Shown piece after piece: positions 41,712 through 50,365 of a stretch of 64,000 bases of DNA. Positions within the stretch are counted from its first letter, which is position 1; each line of letters starts with the position of its first letter. The notes beneath the pieces were generated by a model. It ran no database searches. It was not told where the DNA came from and was given only the letters and a program-made list of their open reading frames with translations. Position numbers and translations under genes: made by a program. The stretch is from Pseudomonas fluorescens. Its GTDB lineage: Bacteria > Pseudomonadota > Gammaproteobacteria > Pseudomonadales > Pseudomonadaceae. The DNA lies in the NCBI RefSeq assembly GCF_902497775.2, contig NZ_OZ024668.1, positions 2,007,826 to 2,071,825 on the forward strand, written 5' to 3'.

Positions 41712-42638
41712 ATGAGTCTGGGTAACAGAGGTCGCGATCAATCGCTGGACGTCAACGGCAACCATTTCGCCTTGCGTATCTGGGGCAATGAGCGCGGCCA
41801 CCCGGTGCTTGCCATCCATGGTTGGCTGGACAACGCGGCATCCTTCGAGCGCATCGCCCCGTTGCTCAAGGAGTGCTTCGTGGTGGCCCCGGACCTGGCC
41901 GGCCACGGGCGCTCCGAGCACCGCCGGGGTGACAGCGGCTATTACCTGTGGGAACACGCCGATGACATGAACGCGCTGGTCGAGAGCTTGGGCTGGAAGC
42001 GCTTTTGCGTGTTGGGCCATTCCATGGGTACCGGTGTCGCGTCGATTCTGGCGGCGATGAACAAGTCGATCGACAGCATGGTGTTCATCGACGGCATGGG
42101 CGCACCCTTTACCATCGCCGAAGAAGACACCGTCGAGCACCTGAAAAAATCCCAGCGTTTGTTGCGCCTGGCTTTGCGTACCCGCTTGCATGGCTTTTCG
42201 GCGGCGCAATCGGCACAGTTCGACAGCCTTGAAGCGGCCATCCACGAGCGGCGCAACAGCATTGACGCCAGCCTCTGCGCCGAGGGCGCGCGGCTGCTGG
42301 CCATGCGCGACCTGCTCAGCGTTGGCGACGGTTACCGCTGGCGCCATGACCCGCGTCTGGTGCTGCCGGAAGCCATGCAACTGACCGAGCGCCAGGCTTG
42401 CGACTTCCTGCGCCAGATCAGTTGCCCGCTGCACCTGCTGCTTGGGCGCCAGGGGCTGTTTGCCGGCGCTCAGTTCGAGAAAAGAAAAAACGCCTTGCCC
42501 TGGGCCACCCAGGTGCACTGGCATGATGGCGGCCACCATTTTCACCTGGAGGAACCGAGCACGGCCTTGATCGGGCAGATCAACGCCGCGCTGCTTCAGC
42601 GTGAATCAGGGCCGCGGCAACGATTAGTCAATGAGTAA
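41712..42638 (+). CDS. Alpha/beta hydrolase
   Basis: 308 residues starting at ATG 41712, 45 bases after the ligase. The fold is clear: LAIHGWLDNAASFERIAPLL (oxyanion region), DLAGHGRSEHR and nucleophile motif VLGHSMGTGVAS; a late histidine in HDGGHHFHLEEP completes the triad. In this setting it could release the product from the carrier (editing or off-loading) or hydrolyse a final ester or amide. No signal peptide. Confidence 0.85.
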   Translation: MSLGNRGRDQSLDVNGNHFALRIWGNERGHPVLAIHGWLDNAASFERIAPLLKECFVVAPDLAGHGRSEHRRGDSGYYLWEHADDMNALVESLGWKRFCVLGHSMGTGVASILAAMNKSIDSMVFIDGMGAPFTIAEEDTVEHLKKSQRLLRLALRTRLHGFSAAQSAQFDSLEAAIHERRNSIDASLCAEGARLLAMRDLLSVGDGYRWRHDPRLVLPEAMQLTERQACDFLRQISCPLHLLLGRQGLFAGAQFEKRKNALPWATQVHWHDGGHHFHLEEPSTALIGQINAALLQRESGPRQRLVNE

Positions 42639-42650
42639 TGGAGTACACCT

Positions 42651-43334
42651 GTGAAAGAGTTCTGGATTGCACCCTCGATTCTGGCGGCCGATTTTGCCCG
42701 CCTCGGCGCTGAAGCCGAGCAGGTACTGGCCGCCGGTGCCGATGTCATCCATATCGATGTGATGGATAACCACTATGTGCCCAACCTGACCATGGGCCCG
42801 CAGTTCTGCAAGGCCCTGCGCAGCCACGGGATCACCGCGCCGATCGATGTGCACCTGATGGTCACCCCGGTGGATTCGATGATCCAGGCTTTCGCCGAGG
42901 CCGGCGCCGACTACATCTCGATCCACCCCGAGGCCACCCTGCACCTGGACCGCTCGCTGCAACTGATCAAGGACCTGGGGTGCAAGGCGGGCCTGGTGTT
43001 CAACCCGGCCAGCACCCTCGATGCCGCGCAATACGTGCTCGACAAGCTCGACCTGATCCTGTTGATGTCGGTCAACCCGGGCTTTGGCGGGCAGAAGTTC
43101 ATCCCCTCGGTATTGCCCAAGATTGCCGCAGCGCGCAAGCTGATCGATGACAGTGGCCGGGCGATCCGTCTGGAGGTGGATGGCGGCGTCAACCTTGAAA
43201 CCATCGGCCAGGTGGCTGGCGCCGGGGCCGATATGTTCGTTGCTGGCACGGCGATTTTCGCCCAGAGCGATTACCGCGCTACCATCGAGGCCTTGCGCCG
43301 CGAGATTGCCCAAGCTGTGCCCAACCGCCACTGA
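42651..43334 (+). CDS. Ribulose-phosphate 3-epimerase paralog
   Basis: GTG start at 42651 with AATGGAG upstream; 227 residues. All Rpe hallmarks are kept: [15 protein letters not shown], the metal/catalytic [33 protein letters not shown] and EVDGGVN. It should interconvert ribulose-5-phosphate and xylulose-5-phosphate or act on a related sugar phosphate. Its place between an acyl-carrier system and a hemE-like gene, 12 bases after the hydrolase, is unusual for the housekeeping copy, which in pseudomonads is usually near trpE/gph, so I take it as a second copy. Confidence 0.85.
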   Translation: MKEFWIAPSILAADFARLGAEAEQVLAAGADVIHIDVMDNHYVPNLTMGPQFCKALRSHGITAPIDVHLMVTPVDSMIQAFAEAGADYISIHPEATLHLDRSLQLIKDLGCKAGLVFNPASTLDAAQYVLDKLDLILLMSVNPGFGGQKFIPSVLPKIAAARKLIDDSGRAIRLEVDGGVNLETIGQVAGAGADMFVAGTAIFAQSDYRATIEALRREIAQAVPNRH

Positions 43335-43384
43335 TAGGCGGTCTTTCCAACGATTCTCGCGAATCCAGTACGAGTTACCTGTCC

Positions 43385-44455
43385 TTGCACACTACAACCC
43401 TAATCAAGGCCTTGCTGCGTCAGCCGACAGTGCACACACCGGTCTGGCTGATGCGCCAGGCCGGGCGCTATCTGCCTGAGTACCGTGAGCTGCGGGCTCG
43501 CGCCGGATCGTTGCTGAGCCTGGCGAAAACCCCGGATTACGCCAGCGAAGCCACCTTGCAACCTTTGCGCCGTTTCAACCTGGATGCGGCGATGGTGTTC
43601 TCCGACATCCTCTGCGTGCCCGATGCCATGGGCCTGGGCCTGTATTTCGGCCACGGCGAAGGCCCGCGCTTTCGCCACCCACTGCGTGACGAGCAGGCCA
43701 TCAAGCGCCTGCGCGTGCCTGAGCCCGAAGCGCTGGAATACCTATACCAGACCGTCGCCCAGAGCCGCCGTGCGCTGGACCCCAAGGTGGCGTTGATCGG
43801 CCTTGCCGGCAGCCCCTGGACCCTGGCTTGCTACATGGTCGAAGGCGGCCCTCCGGGTGATTGCCAGCTGATCAAGAAGATGCTCTATCGGCGCCCGGAG
43901 CTGCTCCAGCGCATTCTTCAGGTCACCAGCCAAGCGGTGGCGGCCAGCCTCAATGCGCAGATCGAGTCCGGCGCCCAGGCAGTGATGATTTTTGATACCT
44001 GGGGCGGCGCGCTGGCAGACGGCGCCTACCAGCGCTTTTCGCTGTTCTACATGCGCGAGGTGTTGGCGCGCCTGCACAAGACTCACCACGGTCAGCGGGT
44101 GCCGTCGATCCTCTATAGCAAAGGCGCCAGCCCCTGGCTGGCAGAGGTCGCCGACAGCGGTGCCGATGCCCTGAGCCTGGACTGGACCTGCGACCTGGGC
44201 ATGGCCCGACAATTGGTGGGCAGCAGCGTGGCCTTGCAGGGTAACCTCGACCCAGGCGTGTTGCTCGGCGATGACGCCTGCATCCGCCGTGAAGTGCAGC
44301 GCACCCTGCAGGCTTTCGGGCCGGCGGCGGCGGGCTTTGGCCATGTGTTCAACCTCGGCCAGGGGATCTCGCCGGCGACCTCGCCAGAGGCGGTGGCAAC
44401 CCTGGTCGATGCGGTGCATGAATTGAGTCGCGTGCGCGGAGGTGCCTATGCTTGA
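43385..44455 (+). CDS. Uroporphyrinogen decarboxylase (HemE) paralog
   Basis: The frame begins with TTG 43385 ([20 protein letters not shown]); no in-frame ATG fits the family start. 356 residues, the normal HemE length. Both signatures are present: [20 protein letters not shown] and [17 protein letters not shown], plus [15 protein letters not shown] with the catalytic aspartate and HVFNLGQGI with the conserved histidine. It should decarboxylate uroporphyrinogen III to coproporphyrinogen III or a similar substrate. A HemE gene in an operon with a decarboxylase-ACP and an OhrR-like regulator is unexpected; it may be a second, condition-specific copy. Confidence 0.85.
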   Translation: MHTTTLIKALLRQPTVHTPVWLMRQAGRYLPEYRELRARAGSLLSLAKTPDYASEATLQPLRRFNLDAAMVFSDILCVPDAMGLGLYFGHGEGPRFRHPLRDEQAIKRLRVPEPEALEYLYQTVAQSRRALDPKVALIGLAGSPWTLACYMVEGGPPGDCQLIKKMLYRRPELLQRILQVTSQAVAASLNAQIESGAQAVMIFDTWGGALADGAYQRFSLFYMREVLARLHKTHHGQRVPSILYSKGASPWLAEVADSGADALSLDWTCDLGMARQLVGSSVALQGNLDPGVLLGDDACIRREVQRTLQAFGPAAAGFGHVFNLGQGISPATSPEAVATLVDAVHELSRVRGGAYA

Positions 44456-44876
44456 CCCAACCTTCGATTTCGACCGGATGCTGTGCTTTTCACTGTACTC
44501 GACGGCCAACGCCATGGTGCGCGACTACGCCGAACCGCTGAAGAAACGCGGCGTGACCTACCCGCAACTGCTGGTAATGGCCGGCTTATGGGGCCAGGAC
44601 GATGTCTCGATCAGTGCCCTGAGCGAGCTGACCCTGTTCGACCTTGGCACCCTGACGCCCATCGTCAAGCGCCTGGCCGACAACGGTTTCATCACGGTTT
44701 ACCTGGACCCCAATGACCGCCGCCGGCGTAACCTGCTGCTGACCGACAAAGGCCGTGAACTCAAGGCAGAAGCGGCCCAGGTGTTTAGCAACATGGCGTG
44801 CAAGATCGACCTGGGCGAGGGTGAGGTGGAGCAGGTGCTGGATGTGTGTCACCGGATCAGGGCGCGGTTGCGCTAG
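44448..44876 (+). CDS. OhrR-like MarR family redox regulator
   Basis: ATG 44448 follows GGAGG and overlaps the hemE stop by 8 bases; 142 residues. [17 protein letters not shown] carries Cys13 at the place of the peroxide-sensing cysteine of OhrR (LCFALY). The winged helix follows: [53 protein letters not shown]. OhrR repressors respond to organic hydroperoxides and bind near-perfect palindromes. No ohr gene is nearby; the regulator probably controls its own operon through the palindrome at 38339. Confidence 0.85.
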   Translation: MLDPTFDFDRMLCFSLYSTANAMVRDYAEPLKKRGVTYPQLLVMAGLWGQDDVSISALSELTLFDLGTLTPIVKRLADNGFITVYLDPNDRRRRNLLLTDKGRELKAEAAQVFSNMACKIDLGEGEVEQVLDVCHRIRARLR

Positions 44877-44880
44877 TCTC

Positions 44881-44931
44881 GCGTCGTCGGGCAAGCCCGC
44901 TCCCAGCGATGGGAGTGGGCTCAAGCGACGC
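44881..44931. repeat. REP-like long hairpin after the OhrR-like gene
   Basis: GCGTCG...CGACGC at the ends and GCCCGCTCCCA/TGGGAGTGGGC in the centre form one long imperfect hairpin just after the operon. The CGGGCAAGCCCGCTCCCA core is typical of Pseudomonas REP units. It separates convergent transcription from the lipoxygenase operon. Confidence 0.7.
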
Positions 44932-44976
44932 AAAGTAGAGGGTATTTCAGGCCTGCCTGAGTGACGCCTACACGCC

Positions 44977-46578
44977 CTAGTAGCGAATGGACAAAGCAAT
45001 GGCTTCTGCAGGGACCTTGAAATCGACGAGTTCAGTTTGTACTTTCAGTTTGAACTTGTCCTGCTGGGCTCTCAGAAGGTCACTGTTGAAATGGTAGTCA
45101 ATGTCAGCATATGACTCACAAATGCCTTTGTTCAGGTGGTTTTTTCCGAACGTCAAGACGATGTGTTTTGATTTCCACAAATCGTACTGGCTGAAGACCT
45201 CTCCACCCGCCTGGCGAGTCGCTGCGGCTTTGGCGAAGGACGTGCGTGTCAATAAGCAGTAGTGCTTCATCAGTTTATAGAACTGGTAATGCTCCATGGA
45301 GTGAACGAATGAAACGTACCAGATATACGTTGCGATGACGTCAATGTTAAACGACGCGTCCTTTTCTACGGGGATTTCCACGTAGTGGCAGACGTCGGAC
45401 ACCCAGGTGTTTACATCATGGATTCCCTCATCGAGCAGAAGATCATCATAGATGGCTGAAACAAATTCCCTGACGGTGTTGTAGTGGGCGTTCAGTTGTT
45501 GGTTGAGCGTTGTGGAACCCGTGACATACCGGTTGAACGGCACGTCGAAACGAATCCGGTGCTGCTTGGTCAAGGATTCGTCAAGGGTGTCTCTTTTCCC
45601 GTACATGTTCAAAGCGTTTTCATACCCGACTTTATAAAAAGTGTCAGGCGAATAGTAGCCAATGCACGAGTACAGGAATTTGTCGAAAATCCCCGGTGTT
45701 TCCCGCAGGGAAAGCGGGCTGTTTTTGAATTGGTCGTTAAGCATCAGCGTGTAAGCCGTGTGCGGGCTCAGTAGCTTATAGAGGTTACTGCCTTTTTTAA
45801 GTCGATTGAATAATGACACGGCCCCCATCTCTGCGAAAAACAGATGATGATGCAAGTGCGCGCCCATGATAAAGAAGACCATGGTATTGGACAGGAAGTA
45901 AATCTTGGCCAGATCCCAGTCGCGCGAACCCTGCTTGATGCGGGCACCGTCAAACATTTCAATTTCCATGGTGTCGACGTTCAGGTTGTCTGAGATCCAG
46001 AAGCGTCTTACATCGAAACTGATGTTGGGCAGTACCTGTTCGTTATGAAACGAGGACATGTCAAATGTCAGGTAGCCGTCCTGCTGCTGTAGGTAGTGGG
46101 ACGCTTGCGACGAAAAAATGAAATTCTTCAACTCGTCATCGCTGATCGGCGTGGGCGCCTGAAACTCATCGAGGACGACGTTTACATAGTCCAGGTTGGC
46201 CCGGATGATGCTGGAGATGTAGTTGTGGTAAACCTTGTCCTTTCGCCACTTGTAAACAAGCTCGGCGGGCAGTCGGTCCGATATGTAAGCCAGGTGATAG
46301 TCGGTCCCGAGAATTTTTTTATTGTGCATCTCCACATAGTCTTTGTTGTAGTTTTTATGGCCGAATAGCCGCGGGAAAATCATTTTGATTTCAGTGATTT
46401 TCCAGGCGATATAACTCAGCATCACGTTGGTCGAGTACAGGATCAACAACACCGGCACCAGCTTGATTTTGACCATGACCCGGTAGACGATGGCGAGCGT
46501 CTTGTTTTTTGTGAATCTGATCAGGAAGAGTATCGGCGATGTCGTAACGTAGAATGCAAACAGAATCTTCTCTAGCAT
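44977..46578 (-). CDS. Lipoxygenase-like protein with N-terminal membrane anchor
   Basis: ATG 46578 follows CCAGGAG; 533 residues. Residues 1-65 hold two hydrophobic segments (ILFAFYVTTSPILFLIRF and VPVLLILYSTNVMLSYIAW). The core resembles the lipoxygenase catalytic domain: DWDLAKIYFLSN, then GAHLHHHLFFAEMG (a H-x3-H pair as in fungal manganese LOX), SNLYKLLSPHTAYTLMLND, TPGIFDKFLYS, and SFVHSMEHYQFY, matching the H-x3-(N/H) ligand pair. Lipoxygenases end in an Ile or Val whose carboxylate binds the metal; this one ends LSIRY, so the fifth ligand is uncertain. Codon use is visibly A/T-rich. Last gene of the lipid operon. A dioxygenase acting on unsaturated fatty acyl chains is inferred. Confidence 0.65.
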   Translation of the reverse strand: MLEKILFAFYVTTSPILFLIRFTKNKTLAIVYRVMVKIKLVPVLLILYSTNVMLSYIAWKITEIKMIFPRLFGHKNYNKDYVEMHNKKILGTDYHLAYISDRLPAELVYKWRKDKVYHNYISSIIRANLDYVNVVLDEFQAPTPISDDELKNFIFSSQASHYLQQQDGYLTFDMSSFHNEQVLPNISFDVRRFWISDNLNVDTMEIEMFDGARIKQGSRDWDLAKIYFLSNTMVFFIMGAHLHHHLFFAEMGAVSLFNRLKKGSNLYKLLSPHTAYTLMLNDQFKNSPLSLRETPGIFDKFLYSCIGYYSPDTFYKVGYENALNMYGKRDTLDESLTKQHRIRFDVPFNRYVTGSTTLNQQLNAHYNTVREFVSAIYDDLLLDEGIHDVNTWVSDVCHYVEIPVEKDASFNIDVIATYIWYVSFVHSMEHYQFYKLMKHYCLLTRTSFAKAAATRQAGGEVFSQYDLWKSKHIVLTFGKNHLNKGICESYADIDYHFNSDLLRAQQDKFKLKVQTELVDFKVPAEAIALSIRY

Positions 46579-46612
46579 TGTTGCAACTCCTGGAAAGCGT
46601 AGTGATGACGCG

Positions 46613-47770
46613 TTATACCAAAATATTGTTGTGCAGGTTTTCGTCGTTAATCAATACACTACGGGAGCTGGGCTTGGTCAGGTATTGTTTGATCACGCTG
46701 CAAAAGGCCTCGGTGCAGGTCAGTTCCTGATACGTGAGCGCAGGGTATTTTTCATTGATCAGGCGCTTGAGTTCTTCTGACAGCTTCGGGTAGTTCTCGA
46801 CATCGACCGACGGGAACAGGTGATGCTCGATGTGGTAGTTAAAGTTGTAAATCAACCAGGAGTAGAATGTATTGTCGGTGCCAACGTTCAAGGTGACGTA
46901 CAGTTGCAGCTTGGCGAAGTCGATTTCTATGTCCTGCTCGGTGTTGATGTAGATGGCTTTCGACAGCATGCCGTGGTGGTTGCTTTCAAACGACAGGAAG
47001 AACACCGCGCTCCAGATTGCCGAAACGATGAAATAACCGAGTATTCCGTAAAGGCCGAACAGTGCATAGGGGATAACGTAATATATGCCGATCAGGAAGA
47101 GTTTTGATGTTATGTAGAACACGTAGTCTTTAGTGCTTTTGTCCTTTTGTGGCGAATGCGGCATGTAGTTGCCTTTGAAAAACGCCACGGCAAACACGAA
47201 AAACATTAACTGCTTATAGAAGAGCGTGGCCAGCACCAGCGAGATGAGGGAGGCGATTTTCCCTGCTTGTTTTGCCTGAGGTCGCTGGTCGTAGGAGCGC
47301 TCGGTGAGAAACACTTTTCGGTTGGACGAGTCAAGGTTATCGCCGTTGTAAAAGGTGTTGGGGTAGCGGTGGTGCGTCGCAAAATGCTGGCTTTGCCAAA
47401 TGAAGCTGGACGCCCCTACCAGAAAGTCCACGCCCTTGAAGAACAGCAGAGCGTTGTCGGCTCTGGCGTGGTCGAAGTTATGCGCCTTGAACGCAAGCCT
47501 GATCAGAAAGGCCGAGTAGGCAATGAGTATGGATATGGCCGGCAGGGTTGACAGCGCGGCAAAGTCATTTTCTTTTGCATACAGGCCGGTGACAAGAGCG
47601 GCGATATACAACGCCGCTAGAATCAGGATGTCCTGCTGAAACATCTTTTGTATTTCAGCTTTTGAGGGTTGGTAGGTATTCCATTTTTTCTGAAGTTCTC
47701 TGACGTCTTTGGAAAATGGCGTGGACTTGATTTTTACCTTTTTAAAAACGTGAGCTACCATCTGTCGCAT
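46613..47770 (-). CDS. Front-end type fatty acid desaturase
   Basis: 385 residues with four or more membrane segments and the three histidine boxes of acyl desaturases: HNFDHA, QHFATHHRYPN and FNYHIEHHLFPSV. The third box lacks the Q that typical delta-5/6 desaturases carry before the H (QxxHH); the spacing otherwise fits the front-end or sphingolipid desaturase group. There is no fused cytochrome b5 domain, so electrons must come from elsewhere. The start may be ATG 47770 or 47761. It lies 34 bases upstream of the lipoxygenase-like gene and could make its substrate. Confidence 0.85.
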   Translation of the reverse strand: MRQMVAHVFKKVKIKSTPFSKDVRELQKKWNTYQPSKAEIQKMFQQDILILAALYIAALVTGLYAKENDFAALSTLPAISILIAYSAFLIRLAFKAHNFDHARADNALLFFKGVDFLVGASSFIWQSQHFATHHRYPNTFYNGDNLDSSNRKVFLTERSYDQRPQAKQAGKIASLISLVLATLFYKQLMFFVFAVAFFKGNYMPHSPQKDKSTKDYVFYITSKLFLIGIYYVIPYALFGLYGILGYFIVSAIWSAVFFLSFESNHHGMLSKAIYINTEQDIEIDFAKLQLYVTLNVGTDNTFYSWLIYNFNYHIEHHLFPSVDVENYPKLSEELKRLINEKYPALTYQELTCTEAFCSVIKQYLTKPSSRSVLINDENLHNNILV

Positions 47771-47817
47771 CCATTGCTTGAGGTATTGTAAAAGGATGTC
47801 TGTTCTGGGTGATGCTT

Positions 47818-48612
47818 TTATTCAAAAATGCTGACGGTTTGCCTGCTGATTACCGTCAGGTTCTTGTTTTTATCCCATAGCCTGGCGTCGATATGGCTGT
47901 AGCCATTTGCCGAGGTCTGGATGTCGGCTTGATATTGCCACCAATCGTTGGGACCACAATCAACGGGTGTGTTGACAAAGCTGATGGCCCAGGTCAAAGA
48001 ACTTCCGGATACCGGTTTTTTGAACAAACTGAACACCGCCGGCGGCCAGGCATCTAAAAGGGCTAATAGGGCGGCTACTGAGATAGGTTCCTGCTTTTCT
48101 TCACGTAATTTTATCCAACCGCCCATGTCGCGTTGCCCTTTGCCCATGAACGGCAAACCACCCAAGGTATACCGGTAATCAAAAAACTGGGTGAAGTCAG
48201 GCGTCAGGCCGCGAATGAAGGGGAACTCTTGAACCTCGTCGGGACCCTTGAAGGTCGGAGGCGGATTGCCCTTTATGTCCACTGTGGATTCACGATCAAA
48301 ACCGAAGCTCGCCAGCACGGTGGTGCATACCTGATTGTTTTGCGAACCCGTTACTTGCAATTGCATGGCGCCCTTGCCTTCGCGCAATACTTCGACAGCC
48401 ACGTGCAACTCGCCCGGCGCCACGGGGGCGACAAAGGAAGCCAGCAGTGACCTGATTTCTCGATGTTTAGTGATTTCAGGAGCGATTTTTGAATACAGTG
48501 CTGCTACAACCAAGCCGCCGAACGTTGCCCTGCCTTGTCCCCACTGCTCTGGAATATTTACGACAGGCGAATGGCTAGAGCACGCGGCATTAATGGCGTG
48601 AAAAAAGCTCAT
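47818..48612 (-). CDS. Acyl-CoA thioesterase family protein (TesB-like double hotdog)
   Basis: ATG 48612 has GGAAA upstream; 264 residues. Layout is that of 4HBT_3/TesB-type thioesterases: QGRATFGGLVVAALYSKIAP at the N-terminal hotdog, LLASFVAPVAPGELHVAVEV, GSQNNQVCTTVLASFGFDRE, then a second hotdog with LLDAWPPAVFSLFKKPVSGS and the C-terminal SANGYSHIDARLWDKNKNLT, which holds the D...W ending typical of the family. It would release free fatty acid from acyl-CoA or acyl-ACP for, or after, desaturation. Confidence 0.82.
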   Translation of the reverse strand: MSFFHAINAACSSHSPVVNIPEQWGQGRATFGGLVVAALYSKIAPEITKHREIRSLLASFVAPVAPGELHVAVEVLREGKGAMQLQVTGSQNNQVCTTVLASFGFDRESTVDIKGNPPPTFKGPDEVQEFPFIRGLTPDFTQFFDYRYTLGGLPFMGKGQRDMGGWIKLREEKQEPISVAALLALLDAWPPAVFSLFKKPVSGSSLTWAISFVNTPVDCGPNDWWQYQADIQTSANGYSHIDARLWDKNKNLTVISRQTVSIFE

Positions 48613-48654
48613 GGTGGTATTTCCCGAAAAATGAGGGGTTGAGAAGTTTTCGAG

Positions 48655-49473
48655 TTAATGGCGGGGCAAATAGGTGTCGAGGAAGTCGACTACTCTTTTT
48701 TTGTATTCATCAGGGTTTGCTGCAAACGCGTGAGTGTGCGCGCCATTGGGGGCTTGCCAAAAGAACGTTTTGGTTTTTTTATCCAGCGCTTCCCACAACA
48801 GCTTGCCATCTTTGACTGGGGTGAACTCATCAGCATCGCTGTAGATCAGCAGGGCTGTGGGGTTGCCGACCAGGTGTTGCGCCGCTTTTGTGGGGCGTAG
48901 TCTCAGTTCGCCAGCGGGATATATCAGTTTGGACAGTTGTATGCCAAGTTTGGGGATCGGGTAGCGCGACCAGAAGTGCAAGAGTGTCGGGAACGCGGAC
49001 TCGAGAATCGCTGCTTTGAAGGGATGCGATGGCTGTGCCATGGCGCACACTGACATTGCCGCGCCCATGGATGATCCAAACACCGCAATGGGCAAGTCAG
49101 GATAGTGTTTTTCCAGCGCTTGTCCTGCGGCGAGCACATCCAGCGGAAAGTCCATTGTAGTGGACGTGCTTTCGCCAAAGCCGTTCAAGTCGAACACCAT
49201 CACATGATAGCCAGCCTCACGTAACATTTCAGCGTGCCCATATTTCATCCAGAAACCCTTGGCGATAGTGCCCATGGGGTGGACCATTACTATGGCGCCT
49301 TTGGCAGATGGGGTGTGGGCGGGCGCCAACAAAGCAGCGATGTTTGCACCGGATTGACTCGCGATATTCAATCGCGTCCATTGAGTTTGATCAACAGATT
49401 CAGGCCAACGCCAAGGTTTTGAAAAGCGTCCGAAGAATGGCTTTTTAAAATACTTGTAAAGTGTATTTTTCAC
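48655..49473 (-). CDS. Alpha/beta hydrolase of the lipid operon
   Basis: The best start is GTG 49473 (VKNTLYKYFKKPFFGRFSKP), with AAAAGGA 8 bases upstream; a longer frame from 49521 has no site. 272 residues. AIVMVHPMGTIAKGFWMKYG, VMVFDLNGFGES, nucleophile VFGSSMGAAMSVCA and late histidines in APNGAHTHAFAANP form a typical hydrolase. No signal peptide, but a basic N-terminus. First gene of a four-gene minus-strand operon; it may act on fatty acyl esters. Composition is A/T-rich compared with mobA next door. Confidence 0.82.
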   Translation of the reverse strand: MKNTLYKYFKKPFFGRFSKPWRWPESVDQTQWTRLNIASQSGANIAALLAPAHTPSAKGAIVMVHPMGTIAKGFWMKYGHAEMLREAGYHVMVFDLNGFGESTSTTMDFPLDVLAAGQALEKHYPDLPIAVFGSSMGAAMSVCAMAQPSHPFKAAILESAFPTLLHFWSRYPIPKLGIQLSKLIYPAGELRLRPTKAAQHLVGNPTALLIYSDADEFTPVKDGKLLWEALDKKTKTFFWQAPNGAHTHAFAANPDEYKKRVVDFLDTYLPRH

Positions 49474-49679
49474 GCGCAAGTCCTTTTGATGTGCAAATCC
49501 GTGGATTATTAACAGCTCCATCTGTTCGGTACATTAACACTTGAGTTCGCTGGCGAAACCATAGTCATAACTGACTTTCGAGATGTGAAAACCGCCACAT
49601 AGGGCAGATACGTCACCAACGGTAGCGTTGTGCGAATTGATCTCATTGCGTGAGTGGCGATGGGCGGTGCGCAAGGCAC
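49474..49679. other. Leader/promoter region of the lipid operon (206 bp)
   Basis: No gene. On the minus strand the leader carries CACGGAT (about 35 bases before the GTG) and AAAAGGA at the ribosome site, which resemble RsmA/RsmE binding motifs (CANGGA, AnGGA). I see no convincing -35/-10 pair or palindrome. Confidence 0.35.
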
Positions 49680-49706
49680 AAAAAAGCCGGCTCAAGTGGC
49701 CGGCCT
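49680..49706 (-). terminator. Terminator after mobA (minus strand)
   Basis: Read on the minus strand: GGCCGGC, CACTTGA, GCCGGC and then TTTTTT, 23 bases after the mobA stop. It separates mobA from the lipid operon. Confidence 0.75.
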
Positions 49707-49728
49707 CTTGCCCCGCGAGAGCGCCCGA

Positions 49729-50304
49729 TCAACTGCGCAGAAACTCCGGGGTGTTGAAATTGCTCAAGCGCGGGTCGCCCTCGGCGCACTCCAGCGCCCG
49801 CACCGGGTGCCGGCGCAAGGTGCGCTGCACACCTCGGTCGCCCGCATCCCAGGCCTGCTGGAAGTCATTGCGCAATGAACAGGGAATCAGGCTGAACATC
49901 GGCTGCCAGTAGCCGCCCTGGCGAATCATCGCCGGTTGCTGCTGGTCATTGGCGAGGGTCATCAACTCGAGGATCAGCGCCTGGTCGATCAACGGCGCGT
50001 CACAGGCCAGCACCAGCATCCAGTCGTGCCGCGCCACCGCCAGCCCCGCCAGAACCCCGGCCAGCGGCCCGGGAAAGTCCGCTTCGGCATCACCCACCAA
50101 TTGGTCGGCATAGGGCCGGTAGCGGTCCTGGTTGCGGTTGCAGGAGATGATCAGGTCGTCGCTCAGCGGTCGCACCACGGCGTGGATGTGGGCGATCAGC
50201 GGTTGGCCCTGCCAGTCGAGCAGGCCTTTGTCCTGGCCGCCCATGCGCTGGCCACGGCCACCGGCAAGAATGAGTATGGAGCAGGGAGGAGGGGCGGCGG
50301 GCAT
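49729..50304 (-). CDS. mobA: Molybdenum cofactor guanylyltransferase
   Basis: ATG 50304 (MPAAPPPCSILILAGGRGQR) follows CCAGGA; 191 residues, the usual MobA length. Nucleotide-binding LAGGRGQRMGGQDKGLLDW, then LIISCNRNQDRY, GPLAGVLAGLA and metal-binding VLACDAPLI are all present. MobA attaches GMP to molybdopterin to make the bis-MGD cofactor of DMSO-reductase family enzymes. No other molybdenum gene is in the window. Confidence 0.95.
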   Translation of the reverse strand: MPAAPPPCSILILAGGRGQRMGGQDKGLLDWQGQPLIAHIHAVVRPLSDDLIISCNRNQDRYRPYADQLVGDAEADFPGPLAGVLAGLAVARHDWMLVLACDAPLIDQALILELMTLANDQQQPAMIRQGGYWQPMFSLIPCSLRNDFQQAWDAGDRGVQRTLRRHPVRALECAEGDPRLSNFNTPEFLRS

Positions 50305-50365
50305 GGTCGAGGTTCCTGGCAATATCAGCCGATCACCTTCCCATGCACGCCGCGGTCTGTCCAGA

